DNA from: Paenalcaligenes suwonensis
Lineage (GTDB): Bacteria > Pseudomonadota > Gammaproteobacteria > Burkholderiales > Burkholderiaceae_B
Length of the DNA: 64,000 nucleotides
Assembly: GCF_011290505.1 (NCBI RefSeq)
Contig: NZ_JAANPV010000003.1
Location: forward strand, 1 to 64,000
Direction of reading: 5' to 3'
Below are positions 36,300 through 46,422 of the stretch, piece after piece. Within the stretch, counting starts at the first letter, position 1, and every line of letters begins with the position of its first letter. The notes beneath the pieces are model-generated. The model saw nothing but the letters and a program-made list of their open reading frames with translations, had not been told where the DNA came from and ran no database searches. The translations under genes and the position numbers were made by a program.

Positions 36300-37210
36300 G
36301 CGCTGTTTCTCTTGCGGGATGCCAGCATAATCCCACCCACAATCAGTGCAAAAGCAATGGCGTGGAAGGTTTGCGGCATCTCGTTTAAGAACAAGGTGGA
36401 CAACAGTGCCGCAAACAAGGGGATGAAGTTGGTAAAGAAGCCCGCTGTGGCTGGCCCAGCACGCTGTACCCCCTCCCCCCAACAGTACAACGCCACAATC
36501 GCTGGCCCTATAGCCACATAGGCCATCGCCCAATAAAGTTCGGTGCCCCAACGAATGTGCAGATCAAAGGCCGCCCATTCACCCCACGCAAAAAAGCCCG
36601 ACCACACCGTACCAAATGCCACTTGCGACATTAAGAGCGTGGCCCAATTTCGGCGTACATCATCGGGGTGCTTTTTCGCCAACAACAGCCAACTGTAAAA
36701 CGCCCACGCAATGGTAGAGAGGATCATATAAAAATCCCCAATCACCAAGCGCATAGACATAATCTGCGTTAAGTCGCCTCGGGTCAGAATAATCATCACC
36801 CCACACAGCGACACCACGCCCCCTATCAGTTGCCAACGGTTCATTAACGCGCCAAAAAACACGCGCCCGATTAACAACATCCAAATGGGCATGCTCGCGC
36901 CCACCAAGGTCACGTTAATAGGGGTGGAGCTTTGTAGCGCCATGTACTGCAAAGTGTTGTAAAGACCAATACTCAGCAAACCCAAAATGGAATAACGCTT
37001 CCACTCTTTCCATAATTGGCTACTAGGGCGCAATACCGAATAGCCAAATGGCAGCAGAATTAAAAACGCGATAATCCAGCGCACAAAATTTAGCGTCACT
37101 GGCGGAATCATATCGCTGACGATACGGCCCACTATGGCGTTACCTGCCCAAAGCATGGTTGGGAGCACTAGAAAAGCGATTGTTGCCGGAGTAAGTTTTG
37201 GTTGACTCAT
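36296..37210 (-). CDS. EamA/DMT-family transporter
   Basis: A 304-residue ten-helix permease with two EamA repeats (FLVLPTMLWAGNAIVGRIV; VIGDFYMILSTIAWAFYSWLL). The late motif QRAGPATAGFFTNFIPLFAALLS is typical. Convergent with recJ, overlapping it by 4 bp. Substrate unknown; YdcZ/RhaT-like amino acid or metabolite export is typical for the family. Confidence 0.88.
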   Translation of the reverse strand: MSQPKLTPATIAFLVLPTMLWAGNAIVGRIVSDMIPPVTLNFVRWIIAFLILLPFGYSVLRPSSQLWKEWKRYSILGLLSIGLYNTLQYMALQSSTPINVTLVGASMPIWMLLIGRVFFGALMNRWQLIGGVVSLCGVMIILTRGDLTQIMSMRLVIGDFYMILSTIAWAFYSWLLLAKKHPDDVRRNWATLLMSQVAFGTVWSGFFAWGEWAAFDLHIRWGTELYWAMAYVAIGPAIVALYCWGEGVQRAGPATAGFFTNFIPLFAALLSTLFLNEMPQTFHAIAFALIVGGIMLASRKRNSA

Positions 37211-37451
37211 TACGCACATACGCCCCGTTAGTCTCCATCGTAGGGCGTATTTATTATGATTAAACGACTAGTATAGTGAATGCATCCTCTAAAAACGAAT
37301 GATAATAATTCCTTAAAATCAGCTGAATGCGCACAAAAAGCCGCATTCACCCTGCCCTAATGCAGCCTAACAGGTTAAAATTACTCCTTTTGACCGAATT
37401 TTGGGCATAGCACTACTGACGGCTATGCCACCACACAGGAAGTACACCGCT

Positions 37452-38556
37452 ATGGAAGCCGAACGTCAAAACGCCATTGAGTCGCACTTGGAAGATTACA
37501 TCCAGCGCGAGGCAGAGCTACGGAGGTATCTTTGACTACGATGACAAAGCACACCGCTTAATCGTAGTTAATGCCGAATTGGAAAGTCCCGATGTCTGGA
37601 ACGATCCACAACACGCTCAAGAACTTGGCCGTGAAAAGAAAAGCCTAGAAGGCGTAGTGACCGCGTTAGATGAAATCCGCAGCGCACTACACGATAGCCA
37701 AGAACTGTTTGACCTCGCTGCTAGCGATGACGACGACGAAACCTTGCAAGCCGTAGAAGATGACATCGCTGCTGTATGCGAACGCATTGAAGAGCTTGAG
37801 TTCCGCCGCATGTTCTCCAACCCTGCTGACCCATCCAACTGCTTTATGGATATTCAGGCCGGCGCGGGTGGTACGGAAGCACAAGACTGGGCATCTATTT
37901 TGCTGCGCCAATACTTGCGCTATGCCGAGCACAAAGGCTTCAAAGCTGAAGTACTGGAAATTTCCGATGGCGAGGTGGCCGGTATTAAGTCTGCCACCCT
38001 CAAAATTGAAGGCGAATACGCCTACGGCTTGTTGCGCACCGAAACTGGCGTGCACCGTTTAGTGCGTAAAAGCCCCTTTGACTCCAACAATGGCCGTCAC
38101 ACCTCTTTTAGTAGCGTGTTTGTCTACCCTGAAGTGGACGACTCCTTTGAAATTGAAGTTAACCCAGCCGACTTGCGCGTAGACACCTACCGCGCCAGTG
38201 GTGCGGGTGGTCAGCACGTGAACAAAACCGACTCTGCGGTACGTTTGACTCACTTGCCTTCCGGTATTGTGGTGCAGTGTCAGAATGACCGCTCCCAGCA
38301 CCGTAACCGTGCAGAAGCCATGCAAATGCTGCGCTCAAAACTGTACGAAAAAGAGATGCGTGAACGTATGGCTGACCAGCAAAAACTGGAAGACGCTAAA
38401 AGCGATGTGGGCTGGGGTCATCAGATTCGTTCTTACGTACTGGATCAAAGCCGCATTAAAGATTTGCGTACCAACCTGGAAGTGTCCAACACCCAGAAAG
38501 TGCTAGATGGCGATCTAGACCCCTTCATTCAGGCCAGCCTGAAACAAGGTCTATAA
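37452..38556 (+). CDS. prfB: Peptide chain release factor 2 (programmed frameshift)
   Basis: RF2 recognises UGA and UAA stop codons. The gene starts at ATG 37452; 27 codons later a UGA at 37533-37535 interrupts the frame, and translation continues in +1 to give about 367 residues. Motifs: tripeptide SPF ([14 protein letters not shown]) and GGQ ([24 protein letters not shown]). The N-terminal part before the UGA is [20 protein letters not shown]. It is 4 bp upstream of an SDR gene and 15 bp from lysS further on. This is normal RF2 autoregulation, not a pseudogene. Confidence 0.97.
37522..37536 (+). promoter_or_regulatory. prfB +1 frameshift site
   Basis: The sequence GGAGGTATCTTTGAC contains an internal Shine-Dalgarno-like GGAGG, 3 nt spacer, then slippery CTT followed by TGA C. 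This is the classic RF2 autoregulatory shift: low RF2 slows UGA reading and favours the shift. Confidence 0.97.
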
Positions 38557-38560
38557 CACC

Positions 38561-39319
38561 ATGAGTACACAGCGCGTTGTCATTATTACCGGCACATCAA
38601 AAGGCTTAGGCGCAGCTCTAGCACAACAGGTGCTAGATGCTGACACTACTCTTTTTTCTATCGCCAGAGGCACCAACCCATCGTTAGCGGCAACCGCTGC
38701 TGAACGTGGGGCCATAGTGCACAGTCTGCAAGCAGACTTATCCTCTGCGGAAGGTACTCGCCAAGCACAAGAGTGGCTACAACACGCGCTGCCTCGCACA
38801 GCACAGCAGTACTGGCTCATCAACAATGCCGGAACCGTAGAACCCATCGCACAAGCCAACCAGCTTAACGATGCGCAGGCCATTCAACACGCGTTGCAAC
38901 TTAACGTGGGCAGCGCCATCGCCCTCTGCGCAACGCTACTGGCAGCGACCGACGCTAACCCACATGCTGAACGCCGCATTCTGAACATATCCTCAGGTGC
39001 GGGTCGTCGTAGCGTAGCGGGCTGGGGCGTATATGGTGCGACCAAGGCTGCCTTGGACTTCTACACACAAACCATGGCGATGGAAAATCACCCTCGCCTG
39101 CGCTGTGTTTCGTTAGCCCCCGGCGTGATTGATAGCCCTATGCAGAGCGTCATACGTCAACAACACGCTGATGACTTCCCTGACGTACAACGCTTTCTTA
39201 ACCTACATGCCGAACAGCAGCTAAGCTCCCCTGATGAAACGGCCGCAAACATTCTGCGCCACATGGGTAGCGATGCCTTCGGCAGCACCCTCCTGGATGA
39301 TATCCGTCGTTATTTGTAA
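38561..39319 (+). CDS. Short-chain dehydrogenase/reductase
   Basis: A 252-residue Rossmann enzyme. TGTSKGLG is the cofactor loop, NNAG is present, and the catalytic triad is Ser in ISSGAGR with Tyr-X3-Lys in YGATKAA. It resembles benzil reductase/sepiapterin reductase-like SDRs (YueD). It is inserted between prfB and lysS. Confidence 0.88.
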   Translation: MSTQRVVIITGTSKGLGAALAQQVLDADTTLFSIARGTNPSLAATAAERGAIVHSLQADLSSAEGTRQAQEWLQHALPRTAQQYWLINNAGTVEPIAQANQLNDAQAIQHALQLNVGSAIALCATLLAATDANPHAERRILNISSGAGRRSVAGWGVYGATKAALDFYTQTMAMENHPRLRCVSLAPGVIDSPMQSVIRQQHADDFPDVQRFLNLHAEQQLSSPDETAANILRHMGSDAFGSTLLDDIRRYL

Positions 39320-39333
39320 AGTTTACTGAAACC

Positions 39334-40848
39334 ATGACTCAACCTACTCCTGCCCCGCATGCCGACGAAAACCATTTGATCACCGAGCGTCGTGGCAAAC
39401 TGCAACAGCTTCGTGAAAATGGTGTGGCGTACCCTAATAACTTCCGCCCTACCAATCACGCCGATGACCTGCACGCTACCTACAGCGAGCACGAAAAAGA
39501 GGCATTGGCCGAACAAAAACACCCGGCATCCGTTGCTGGGCGCATGATGCTGAAGCGAGTTATGGGTAAGGCAAGTTTTGCAACGCTGCAAGACGGTACA
39601 GGCCGTATCCAGATTTATTTGGATAAAAACTCTGTAGGCGAAGAGGTCTACGAGCAGTTCAAAACCTGGGATATTGGTGACATGCTGGCCGTTGAAGGCA
39701 TCATGTTCAAAACCAATAAAGGTGAGTTGTCTATTCACGCCAGCAGCATCCGCTTGCTCGCTAAGTCACTACGCCCACTGCCCGATAAATTTCACGGCTT
39801 GGCTGACCAAGAACTGCGTTACCGCCAACGTTACGTAGACCTCATCATGAACGAAGAGGTACGTGGCACCTTCTTGGCACGCAGCAAGATCATCAACAGC
39901 ATTCGTCAAAACATGCTGGAAGAAAGTTTCCTAGAAGTGGAAACGCCTATGTTGCACCCTATTCCAGGCGGCGCATCGGCTAAACCTTTTGTGACGCACC
40001 ACAATGCGCTGGACATGGAAATGTACCTGCGTATCGCCCCCGAGCTGTACTTGAAACGCTTGGTGGTAGGTGGTTTTGAGCGCGTATTCGAAATTAACCG
40101 CAACTTCCGTAACGAAGGGGTGAGCCCACGCCACAACCCTGAGTTCACCATGATGGAGTTCTACGCGGCCTACACCGACTACCGCTGGTTGATGGACTTC
40201 ACCGAAACCTTGATCCGTAACGCGGCGATTGCTGCACACGGCACCGCTGTACTAACGTACCAAGATCAAGAGCTAGACCTCAGCAAACCTTTTGAACGCC
40301 TGACTATTATTCAAGCCATTCAAAAATACGCTGAAGGCTACCAAGAAAGCCAATTGCAAGACAGTGAGTTCTTGCGTACCGAACTGAAACGCCTGAAAGT
40401 AGACGTGAGCAACCCGCCACTGTCCAATGCAGGTTTGGGTGCGTTGCAATTAGCTCTATTTGAAGAAGTAGCGGAATCCAAACTATGGAACCCTACTTAC
40501 ATCATTGACTACCCAGTAGAAGTGTCTCCATTGGCACGCGCTTCTGACACAGAGGAAGGTATTACCGAGCGTTTCGAGCTGTTTATCACGGGTAGAGAAA
40601 TTGCTAACGGCTTCTCGGAGTTAAACGACCCCGAAGACCAAGCACAACGCTTCCAAGCTCAAGTAACTGCTAAAGATGCTGGCGACGAAGAAGCCATGTA
40701 CTACGATGCCGACTACATTCGCGCGTTAGAGTACGGTATGCCTCCTGCCGGTGGTTGTGGTATCGGTATTGACCGTTTGGTCATGCTGCTGACAAACAGC
40801 CCAAGCATCCGTGACGTGATTCTGTTCCCACACCTGCGTCACGAGTAA
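39334..40848 (+). CDS. lysS: Lysyl-tRNA synthetase, class II
   Basis: A 504-residue class II synthetase. OB-fold anticodon-binding domain (RIQIYLDKN region), motif 1 FLEVETPML, motif 2 [15 protein letters not shown], motif 3 [14 protein letters not shown]. Complete length. Confidence 0.98.
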   Translation: MTQPTPAPHADENHLITERRGKLQQLRENGVAYPNNFRPTNHADDLHATYSEHEKEALAEQKHPASVAGRMMLKRVMGKASFATLQDGTGRIQIYLDKNSVGEEVYEQFKTWDIGDMLAVEGIMFKTNKGELSIHASSIRLLAKSLRPLPDKFHGLADQELRYRQRYVDLIMNEEVRGTFLARSKIINSIRQNMLEESFLEVETPMLHPIPGGASAKPFVTHHNALDMEMYLRIAPELYLKRLVVGGFERVFEINRNFRNEGVSPRHNPEFTMMEFYAAYTDYRWLMDFTETLIRNAAIAAHGTAVLTYQDQELDLSKPFERLTIIQAIQKYAEGYQESQLQDSEFLRTELKRLKVDVSNPPLSNAGLGALQLALFEEVAESKLWNPTYIIDYPVEVSPLARASDTEEGITERFELFITGREIANGFSELNDPEDQAQRFQAQVTAKDAGDEEAMYYDADYIRALEYGMPPAGGCGIGIDRLVMLLTNSPSIRDVILFPHLRHE

Positions 40849-40890
40849 TGCCGCTTATGCGCCAACCCCGCACGGGTTGGCCGCAAGAAC

Positions 40891-40926
40891 AAAAAAGGCT
40901 CAATGTTTTGCACATTGAGCCTTTTT
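40891..40926. terminator. Bidirectional terminator between lysS and iscA
   Basis: AAAAAGGCTCAATG/CATTGAGCCTTTTT stem with a short loop. A second hairpin (GCCAACCC/GGGTTGGC) precedes it at 40861-40881. Confidence 0.88.
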
Positions 40927-40945
40927 CTATATCCATTACCAGCTT

Positions 40946-41266
40946 TTAGACGGTGAAAGACTCACCGCAACCGCAACTGGCTGCTTCCTTAGGGTTATTG
41001 AATTTGAAGCTGCTGCTTAGGCCTTCGCGTACGAAATCGATTTCTGTACCGTCAATGAAGGGCAACGCTTTGGGATCCACATACACGGTAATACCGTGCT
41101 CGGAGAAGACTTGATCACCCTCTTTGCCTTCGCTCACGTAGTCCCACTTATAGGCCATGCCGGAGCAGCCTGTTAATCGCACGCTCAACCGCATCGCTTG
41201 CGCATCATTTTTGCTCAAGTGATGGCTAATGTGTTTAGCCGCATTTTCCGTTAATGTAATCGCCAT
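40946..41266 (-). CDS. iscA: Iron-sulfur cluster assembly protein IscA
   Basis: A 106-residue A-type carrier. The three cysteines are in GCSGMAY and CGCGESF. Last gene of iscR-iscS-iscU-iscA. No hscB, hscA, fdx or iscX follows it. Confidence 0.93.
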   Translation of the reverse strand: MAITLTENAAKHISHHLSKNDAQAMRLSVRLTGCSGMAYKWDYVSEGKEGDQVFSEHGITVYVDPKALPFIDGTEIDFVREGLSSSFKFNNPKEAASCGCGESFTV

Positions 41267-41274
41267 GTTTTACC

Positions 41275-41658
41275 TCATTCATTCTGTGACGGTACAAGTT
41301 TGCTCGCAGCATCGCGTAGCACCTCTACAGCCAAAATAGCACTGTGCAATTTCACTGCGGGCAAATCCAGCGCCTGCATAAGCTCTGAACTGGTTAACGC
41401 CGCCAACTGAGCTGGCTGCTTACCTTCTGCCCAGCTACAGGCATATTCTGCCGCAGCAATAGTGACACCACAACCATAAGCCTGAAACCTAGCCTGTTGA
41501 ATCACACCACTATCATTCATGTGTAGCGACAAACGTATTGCCGCCCCTTCCTGCTCCGAACCTGCCAATGCACTAGCAGCCTTACCAGCGGCTACCGTTA
41601 GCACACCCGCGTGTTCTGGCGCTTTAAAATATGACTCTACCTGTGCGTTATACCGCAT
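41275..41658 (-). CDS. iscU: IscU-like scaffold with lost cluster ligands
   Basis: A 127-residue protein aligned end to end with IscU: MNDSGVIQQARFQAYGCGVTIA and LPAVKLHSAILAVEVL. In E. coli numbering the cluster ligands are C37, D39, C63, H105 and C106. Here the same positions read Glu37, Ala39, Cys63, His105 and Ser106. The HscA-recognition motif LPPVK reads LPAVK. Hence it is unlikely to hold a 2Fe-2S cluster in the canonical way. It is between iscS (16 bp) and iscA (8 bp). It could still bind IscS; another full IscU may exist elsewhere. Confidence 0.85.
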   Translation of the reverse strand: MRYNAQVESYFKAPEHAGVLTVAAGKAASALAGSEQEGAAIRLSLHMNDSGVIQQARFQAYGCGVTIAAAEYACSWAEGKQPAQLAALTSSELMQALDLPAVKLHSAILAVEVLRDAASKLVPSQNE

Positions 41659-41674
41659 GATATCCCTTTACCTA

Positions 41675-42868
41675 CTACACCAACGAGCTGCTTTGCTCTT
41701 GCTCCCAAAAGGGAGACAACTGGCGCAGACGCTCTACACTGTGGCGTATTGCTGCAATGGTAGTGTCTACATCTTCTTTTGATGTTTGACGCCCCAAGGA
41801 AATACGCAACGAGCTATGTGCTTGTTGATCGGTACGCCCTAAGGCTTTCAAGACAAAAGAAGGCTCTAAACTGGCCGAGGTGCAAGCCGAGCCGCTGGAT
41901 AACGCCAAGCCTGATAAATCCATCATCAAGGCCTCGCCCTCTACCCCATCAAAACTCACACTGAGATTATGCGGTACACGCTGTGTCAGCGAGCCATTTA
42001 CATACATACCAGGAATGCTTTGCAACCCCTGCAACAACTGCTGGTGCAACTGAGCAATACGTTGGCACTCTTCTTCACGTAACTGTTCGGCTAATTCAAA
42101 TGCCGCACCCATGCCTACAATTTGATGGGTAGCCAAGGTACCTGAACGCATGCCACGTTCGTGGCCGCCACCATGGATTTGCGCCTCTAAGCGCACGCGG
42201 GGCTTACGACGCACATACAGTGCCCCCATACCTTTGGGCCCATAGGCTTTGTGCGCAGACATAGCAAGTAAATCTATGCCCAATGCCTCTACATCTATAG
42301 GCAACTTACCTACTGCTTGCGCCGCATCCACATGCAATAACGCGCCCTGCTCATGACACAGCGCAGAAATAGCAGCGATATCTTGCACCACCCCTATTTC
42401 ATTATTCACGATCATCACCGACACCAAGGTGGTATCTGGACGTACGTGCTGGCGCAGCAGTTCTAGATCTAACAAACCTTCGGCATCGACCGGTAAATAC
42501 GTGACCTCGAAACCTTGCTGTTCTAATGCATGGAAAGTATCCAGCACAGCTTTATGCTCGGTTTGTACCGTAATCAAATGCTTGCCCTTATGGGCATAGG
42601 CATGCGCCACACCTTTAATAGCAAGGTTATCGGCTTCGGTAGCACCGGAGGTCCACACTATATCGCGCGCTTGCGCACCTATGGCCTGTGCCACTTGGGC
42701 ACGTGCACGCTCTACAGCCTCTTCGGCATCCCAGCCGTAACAATGACTGCTAGAGGCGGCGTTACCGAAGCCATCTTGCAACCAGTACATCATCTCTTCT
42801 AGTACACGCGGATCCAACGGCGTGGTCGCCGCGTAATCCAAATACAGTGGTCTATCTTTTTTCTGCAC
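41675..42868 (-). CDS. iscS: Cysteine desulfurase IscS
   Basis: About 397 residues, PLP-dependent. PLP lysine in [10 protein letters not shown], mobile catalytic Cys in [14 protein letters not shown], His in [11 protein letters not shown] 42868 lies 1 bp after iscR stop with TTGGTGG upstream; GTG 42892 inside iscR is an alternative. It provides sulfur for clusters and tRNA thiolation. Confidence 0.93.
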   Translation of the reverse strand: MQKKDRPLYLDYAATTPLDPRVLEEMMYWLQDGFGNAASSSHCYGWDAEEAVERARAQVAQAIGAQARDIVWTSGATEADNLAIKGVAHAYAHKGKHLITVQTEHKAVLDTFHALEQQGFEVTYLPVDAEGLLDLELLRQHVRPDTTLVSVMIVNNEIGVVQDIAAISALCHEQGALLHVDAAQAVGKLPIDVEALGIDLLAMSAHKAYGPKGMGALYVRRKPRVRLEAQIHGGGHERGMRSGTLATHQIVGMGAAFELAEQLREEECQRIAQLHQQLLQGLQSIPGMYVNGSLTQRVPHNLSVSFDGVEGEALMMDLSGLALSSGSACTSASLEPSFVLKALGRTDQQAHSSLRISLGRQTSKEDVDTTIAAIRHSVERLRQLSPFWEQEQSSSLV

Positions 42869-42869
42869 G

Positions 42870-43388
42870 TCAGCCACCAAAGTTGAAAACACTGGATGCT
42901 ACAGGTGTTGCTGTTTTCTGCACGGAAATCACTTCCTCGTCACTATGAGCAGCTTCTTCCAACTGGCGTAAACGCTGTTGGTCTACTAAGTCTTGCAACG
43001 ACACCGAATCCAAGTAATCCACCATTTTACGGCTTAAATTTGCCCAGAGGTCATGTGTCATGCACTGCCCTCGGCTACCGCCCGCACCTAACTTGCAGTT
43101 ACCTTTACCTTTGCAATTGGTGGCATCTACAGGCTCATCAACTGCAAAAATAATATCCGCTACGGTAATGTGTCTAGCCAATCGTGCCAGTGAGTATCCC
43201 CCACCTGGACCACGTGTGCTTTCCACCAATTCGTGGCGGCGTAGCTTTCCAAACAACTGCTCTAGATACGACAACGAAATATGCTGACGCTCACTGATTT
43301 TGGCCAGGGTCACTGGTCCACTTTGTTGTCGTAACGCCAGATCTATCATGGCCGTTACAGCAAAGCGGCCCTTTGTCGTCAAACGCAT
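42870..43388 (-). CDS. iscR: Iron-sulfur cluster regulator IscR
   Basis: A 172-residue Rrf2-family regulator. N-terminal winged helix ([19 protein letters not shown]). The three cluster cysteines lie in [18 protein letters not shown], followed by MTHDLW with the fourth ligand His. The insertion between the second and third Cys is slightly longer than in E. coli. First gene of the isc operon, autorepressed when clusters are plentiful. Confidence 0.95.
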   Translation of the reverse strand: MRLTTKGRFAVTAMIDLALRQQSGPVTLAKISERQHISLSYLEQLFGKLRRHELVESTRGPGGGYSLARLARHITVADIIFAVDEPVDATNCKGKGNCKLGAGGSRGQCMTHDLWANLSRKMVDYLDSVSLQDLVDQQRLRQLEEAAHSDEEVISVQKTATPVASSVFNFGG

Positions 43389-43535
43389 ACTGAAACTCCT
43401 CAGCTTATGGCGGGCACCCTTACAGCAATTTATACCCGACTAATTTAGTCCAGTATAGCAAACAACCAAATCTAAAATAAGGGTTTTCCCACAACACAAT
43501 ACACCATTTCGTACCGTGAAAACAACGCGAATTAT

Positions 43536-45563
43536 TTACATTCCTAGTAGCGCTTTCTCTTTCAACTGACGCAACTGATCACGCGCTTTAGCTGCTTGCT
43601 CAAACTCCAGATTCTTCGCGTGATCCATCATTTGTTTTTCCAAGCGTTTGATTTCTTTGGCGAGTTTCTTCTCGTCGCTGAGTACATCGCTGCTGATGCT
43701 GCTGTATTCGGTTTCTACGGTTGGAGCAACGCTTACGCCATCAATAAGATCACGTACGGCTTTATTCACGCCACGAGCCGTAATGCCATGCTCGGCATTA
43801 AAGGCCAACTGCTTTTCTCGACGACGTTCGGTCTCGCTCATGGCGCGCTGCATGGAATCTGTAATTCTATCGGCGTACAAAATAGCGTGACCATTCAAGT
43901 TACGCGCCGCTCTACCTATGGTCTGAATTAAGCTGCGCTCAGAACGCAAGAACCCCTCTTTATCCGCATCCAGAATGGCAACTAACGACACCTCGGGAAT
44001 ATCCAGGCCTTCGCGCAGCAAGTTAATCCCCACCAATACATCAAACATACCTAGACGCAGATCGCGGATAATTTCCACCCGCTCTACCGTGTCGATGTCT
44101 GAGTGCAAGTAGCGTACGCGTATGCCATTTTCGGCCAAGTAGTCGGTTAAATCTTCAGACATACGCTTCGTCAGCGTTGTGACCAAAATACGCTCTTGGG
44201 CGGCAACACGCAGTTTAATCTCGCCCAACAAGTCGTCAACCTGCGTCGTAGCCGGACGCACCTCTACTAACGGGTCTACCAAGCCCGTAGGACGCACCAC
44301 CTGCTCTACCACGGCATCGGCATGCTCTTGTTCGTAAGCAGCTGGTGTAGCCGACACAAACACCGTTTGCGGCATGCGCTGCTCGAACTCTTCCAGCTTG
44401 AGCGGACGGTTATCTAAGGCCGAGGGCAAACGGAAACCAAACTGCACCAACGTTTGTTTACGAGAACGGTCACCCCGGTACATGCCGCCAATCTGCCCAA
44501 CGGTCACGTGACTTTCATCAATGAACATCAGCGCATCTTTAGGCAAGTAATCAATTAATGTGGGCGGTGGGTCTCCCGGTGCCGCACCCGACAAATGCCT
44601 AGAGTAGTTTTCGATGCCTTTGCAAAAGCCCAGTTCGTTCATCATCTCTAGGTCAAATCGCGTGCGTTGCTCTAAACGCTGTGCCTCAACCAGTTCACCT
44701 GCATTCACAAACTGGCTAACTCGCTCGCGCAGTTCTTCTTTGATGGTTTCCATAGCGCGCAAAATCGTTTCGCGCGGTGTCACAAAGTGCGACCCCGGGA
44801 ACACAGTATAGCGGCGCACGTCTTGTTGGATTTTGCCTGTTAACGGATCAAATAAGGCTAGCGATTCGATTTCGTCATCGAACATGGTGATGCGTAAGGC
44901 TTGCTCCGCGTTCTCTGCCGGGAAGACATCAATCACTTCGCCCCTAGCCCGGAATATACCTCGTGCAAAATCCGCATCGTTGCGCTCGTACTGCATAGCC
45001 ACCAAGCGCGCCAAGAGCTCCTGCCTAGGTACGGTATCCCCCACCCGTAACGTCAACACCATGGCATGGTAATCGCCAGGGTTACCAATACCGTAGATAC
45101 TGGACACCGATGCCACGATGATGGTGTCGCGGCGCTCTAACAAGCTTTTAGTCGCCGACAAACGCATCTGCTCAATATGCTCGTTAATCGAGGAGTCTTT
45201 CTCGATAAACATATCGCGCGATGGCACATAGGCCTCAGGCTGGTAGTAATCGTAGTAAGACACGAAATACTCCACCGCATTACGAGGGAAGAACTCACGC
45301 ATCTCTGAATACAACTGTGCCGCCAGTGTTTTATTAGGTGCCATCACAATGGCTGGCCTACCCGTACGCGCAATGACGTTTGCCATGGTGTAGGTCTTGC
45401 CCGACCCCGTCACCCCTAGCAAGGTTTGGTACATCAAACCATCTTCCAGCCCTTCCACCAATTTTTCGATGGCGGCCGGCTGATCGCCCGCAGGCGGGTA
45501 CGGCTCGTACAACGAAAAAGGGCTATCGGGGAAATTGACAAAACGCGGTGCAAACTCTGACAT
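43536..45563 (-). CDS. uvrB: Excinuclease ABC subunit B
   Basis: A 675-residue damage-verification helicase. Walker A GVTGSGKT, beta-hairpin [12 protein letters not shown], helicase motifs [18 protein letters not shown], and C-terminal UVR domain for UvrC ([26 protein letters not shown]). ATG 45563; a GTG 15 bp upstream is alternative. It is divergent from lexA with a LexA box in the space. Confidence 0.97.
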   Translation of the reverse strand: MSEFAPRFVNFPDSPFSLYEPYPPAGDQPAAIEKLVEGLEDGLMYQTLLGVTGSGKTYTMANVIARTGRPAIVMAPNKTLAAQLYSEMREFFPRNAVEYFVSYYDYYQPEAYVPSRDMFIEKDSSINEHIEQMRLSATKSLLERRDTIIVASVSSIYGIGNPGDYHAMVLTLRVGDTVPRQELLARLVAMQYERNDADFARGIFRARGEVIDVFPAENAEQALRITMFDDEIESLALFDPLTGKIQQDVRRYTVFPGSHFVTPRETILRAMETIKEELRERVSQFVNAGELVEAQRLEQRTRFDLEMMNELGFCKGIENYSRHLSGAAPGDPPPTLIDYLPKDALMFIDESHVTVGQIGGMYRGDRSRKQTLVQFGFRLPSALDNRPLKLEEFEQRMPQTVFVSATPAAYEQEHADAVVEQVVRPTGLVDPLVEVRPATTQVDDLLGEIKLRVAAQERILVTTLTKRMSEDLTDYLAENGIRVRYLHSDIDTVERVEIIRDLRLGMFDVLVGINLLREGLDIPEVSLVAILDADKEGFLRSERSLIQTIGRAARNLNGHAILYADRITDSMQRAMSETERRREKQLAFNAEHGITARGVNKAVRDLIDGVSVAPTVETEYSSISSDVLSDEKKLAKEIKRLEKQMMDHAKNLEFEQAAKARDQLRQLKEKALLGM

Positions 45564-45673
45564 AGGGATAGGTGACACGAAGTCCTAAAGAAACAGCCGG
45601 CATAACTATGCGTTAGATCAGCCCAAAAGCCCAGACGGCTTGATTTTTCCTGTATTTTAACGCAAAATCATTG

Positions 45674-45689
45674 CTGTATAAATAAACAG
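45674..45689. promoter_or_regulatory. LexA-binding SOS box
   Basis: CTGTATAAATAAACAG fits the CTGT-N8-ACAG consensus. It is 12 bp before lexA and about 110 bp before uvrB, so it may control lexA directly and perhaps uvrB as well. Confidence 0.9.
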
Positions 45690-45701
45690 CATCAATATAT
45701 C

Positions 45702-46352
45702 ATGGCCGTCAAACTTACCATCAGGCAACAACAGGTGCTTGACATCATCCGTCAAGAGATACAACGCACCGGTTTTCCTCCCACTAGGGCTGAAATTGCT
45801 CAGACGTTGGGCTTTAGGTCGGCCAATGCTGCCGAAGACCACCTTAAGGCCTTGGCAAAAAAAGGCGCCATCGAATTAACAGCGGGCGCATCGCGTGGTA
45901 TTCGTCTCGTACAAGACGACTCCCTGCCTGCTGCTGCCAACGACAACGACATGGCAAACGGCAACTTGCAACTACCTATTATTGGTAGAGTCGCCGCCGG
46001 TAGCCCCATTTTGGCCAGCGCCCACGTAGAACAAGAAATTGGTGTTGCCCCTACCCTATTTAGCCAAACGCCCGACTACCTGCTGCGTGTACGCGGCTTA
46101 AGTATGCGCGACATAGGCATTCTGGAAGGCGACTTACTGGCCGTCAAAAAAACCTCCGAGGCACGTCATGGCCAGGTAATCGTGGCACGCTTGGGCGACG
46201 ACGTTACCGTTAAGCGTTTGCACATAGAAGGTAAACGCATTAACTTGATGCCAGAAAACCCCGATTTCGATCCCATCCCCGTGTCTGACGAAGATAACTT
46301 CAGCGTAGAAGGCATTGCGGTAGGGCTAATTCGCAATACCCCCATCCATTAA
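45702..46352 (+). CDS. lexA: SOS repressor LexA
   Basis: A 216-residue repressor/autoprotease. N-terminal winged helix ([21 protein letters not shown]...[10 protein letters not shown]), cleavage Ala-Gly in RVAAGSP, catalytic Ser in [11 protein letters not shown], Lys in VTVKRL. The Gly-Ser after the cleavage region differs from E. coli AGEP but keeps Ala-Gly. Confidence 0.96.
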   Translation: MAVKLTIRQQQVLDIIRQEIQRTGFPPTRAEIAQTLGFRSANAAEDHLKALAKKGAIELTAGASRGIRLVQDDSLPAAANDNDMANGNLQLPIIGRVAAGSPILASAHVEQEIGVAPTLFSQTPDYLLRVRGLSMRDIGILEGDLLAVKKTSEARHGQVIVARLGDDVTVKRLHIEGKRINLMPENPDFDPIPVSDEDNFSVEGIAVGLIRNTPIH

Positions 46353-46376
46353 GCTACACCTAATGCGCCAGACATA

Positions 46377-46406
46377 AAAAATAGCCCAGTTTTCACTGGG
46401 CTATTT
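46377..46406. terminator. Terminator between lexA and lon
   Basis: AAAATAGCCCAG/CTGGGCTATTTT stem with TTTTCA loop. Works for both convergent genes. Confidence 0.88.
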
Positions 46407-46422
46407 TCATACAGCGACTTGC

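Noticed and set aside
37296..37315. Fur-box-like sequence GAATGATAATAATTCC before prfB/EamA
   Set aside because: Partial match in an AT-rich intergenic region, with no iron-related gene adjacent.
37452..37560. prfB as a frameshifted pseudogene
   Set aside because: The GGAGG-TAT-CTT-TGA-C signal is the conserved programmed frameshift of RF2.
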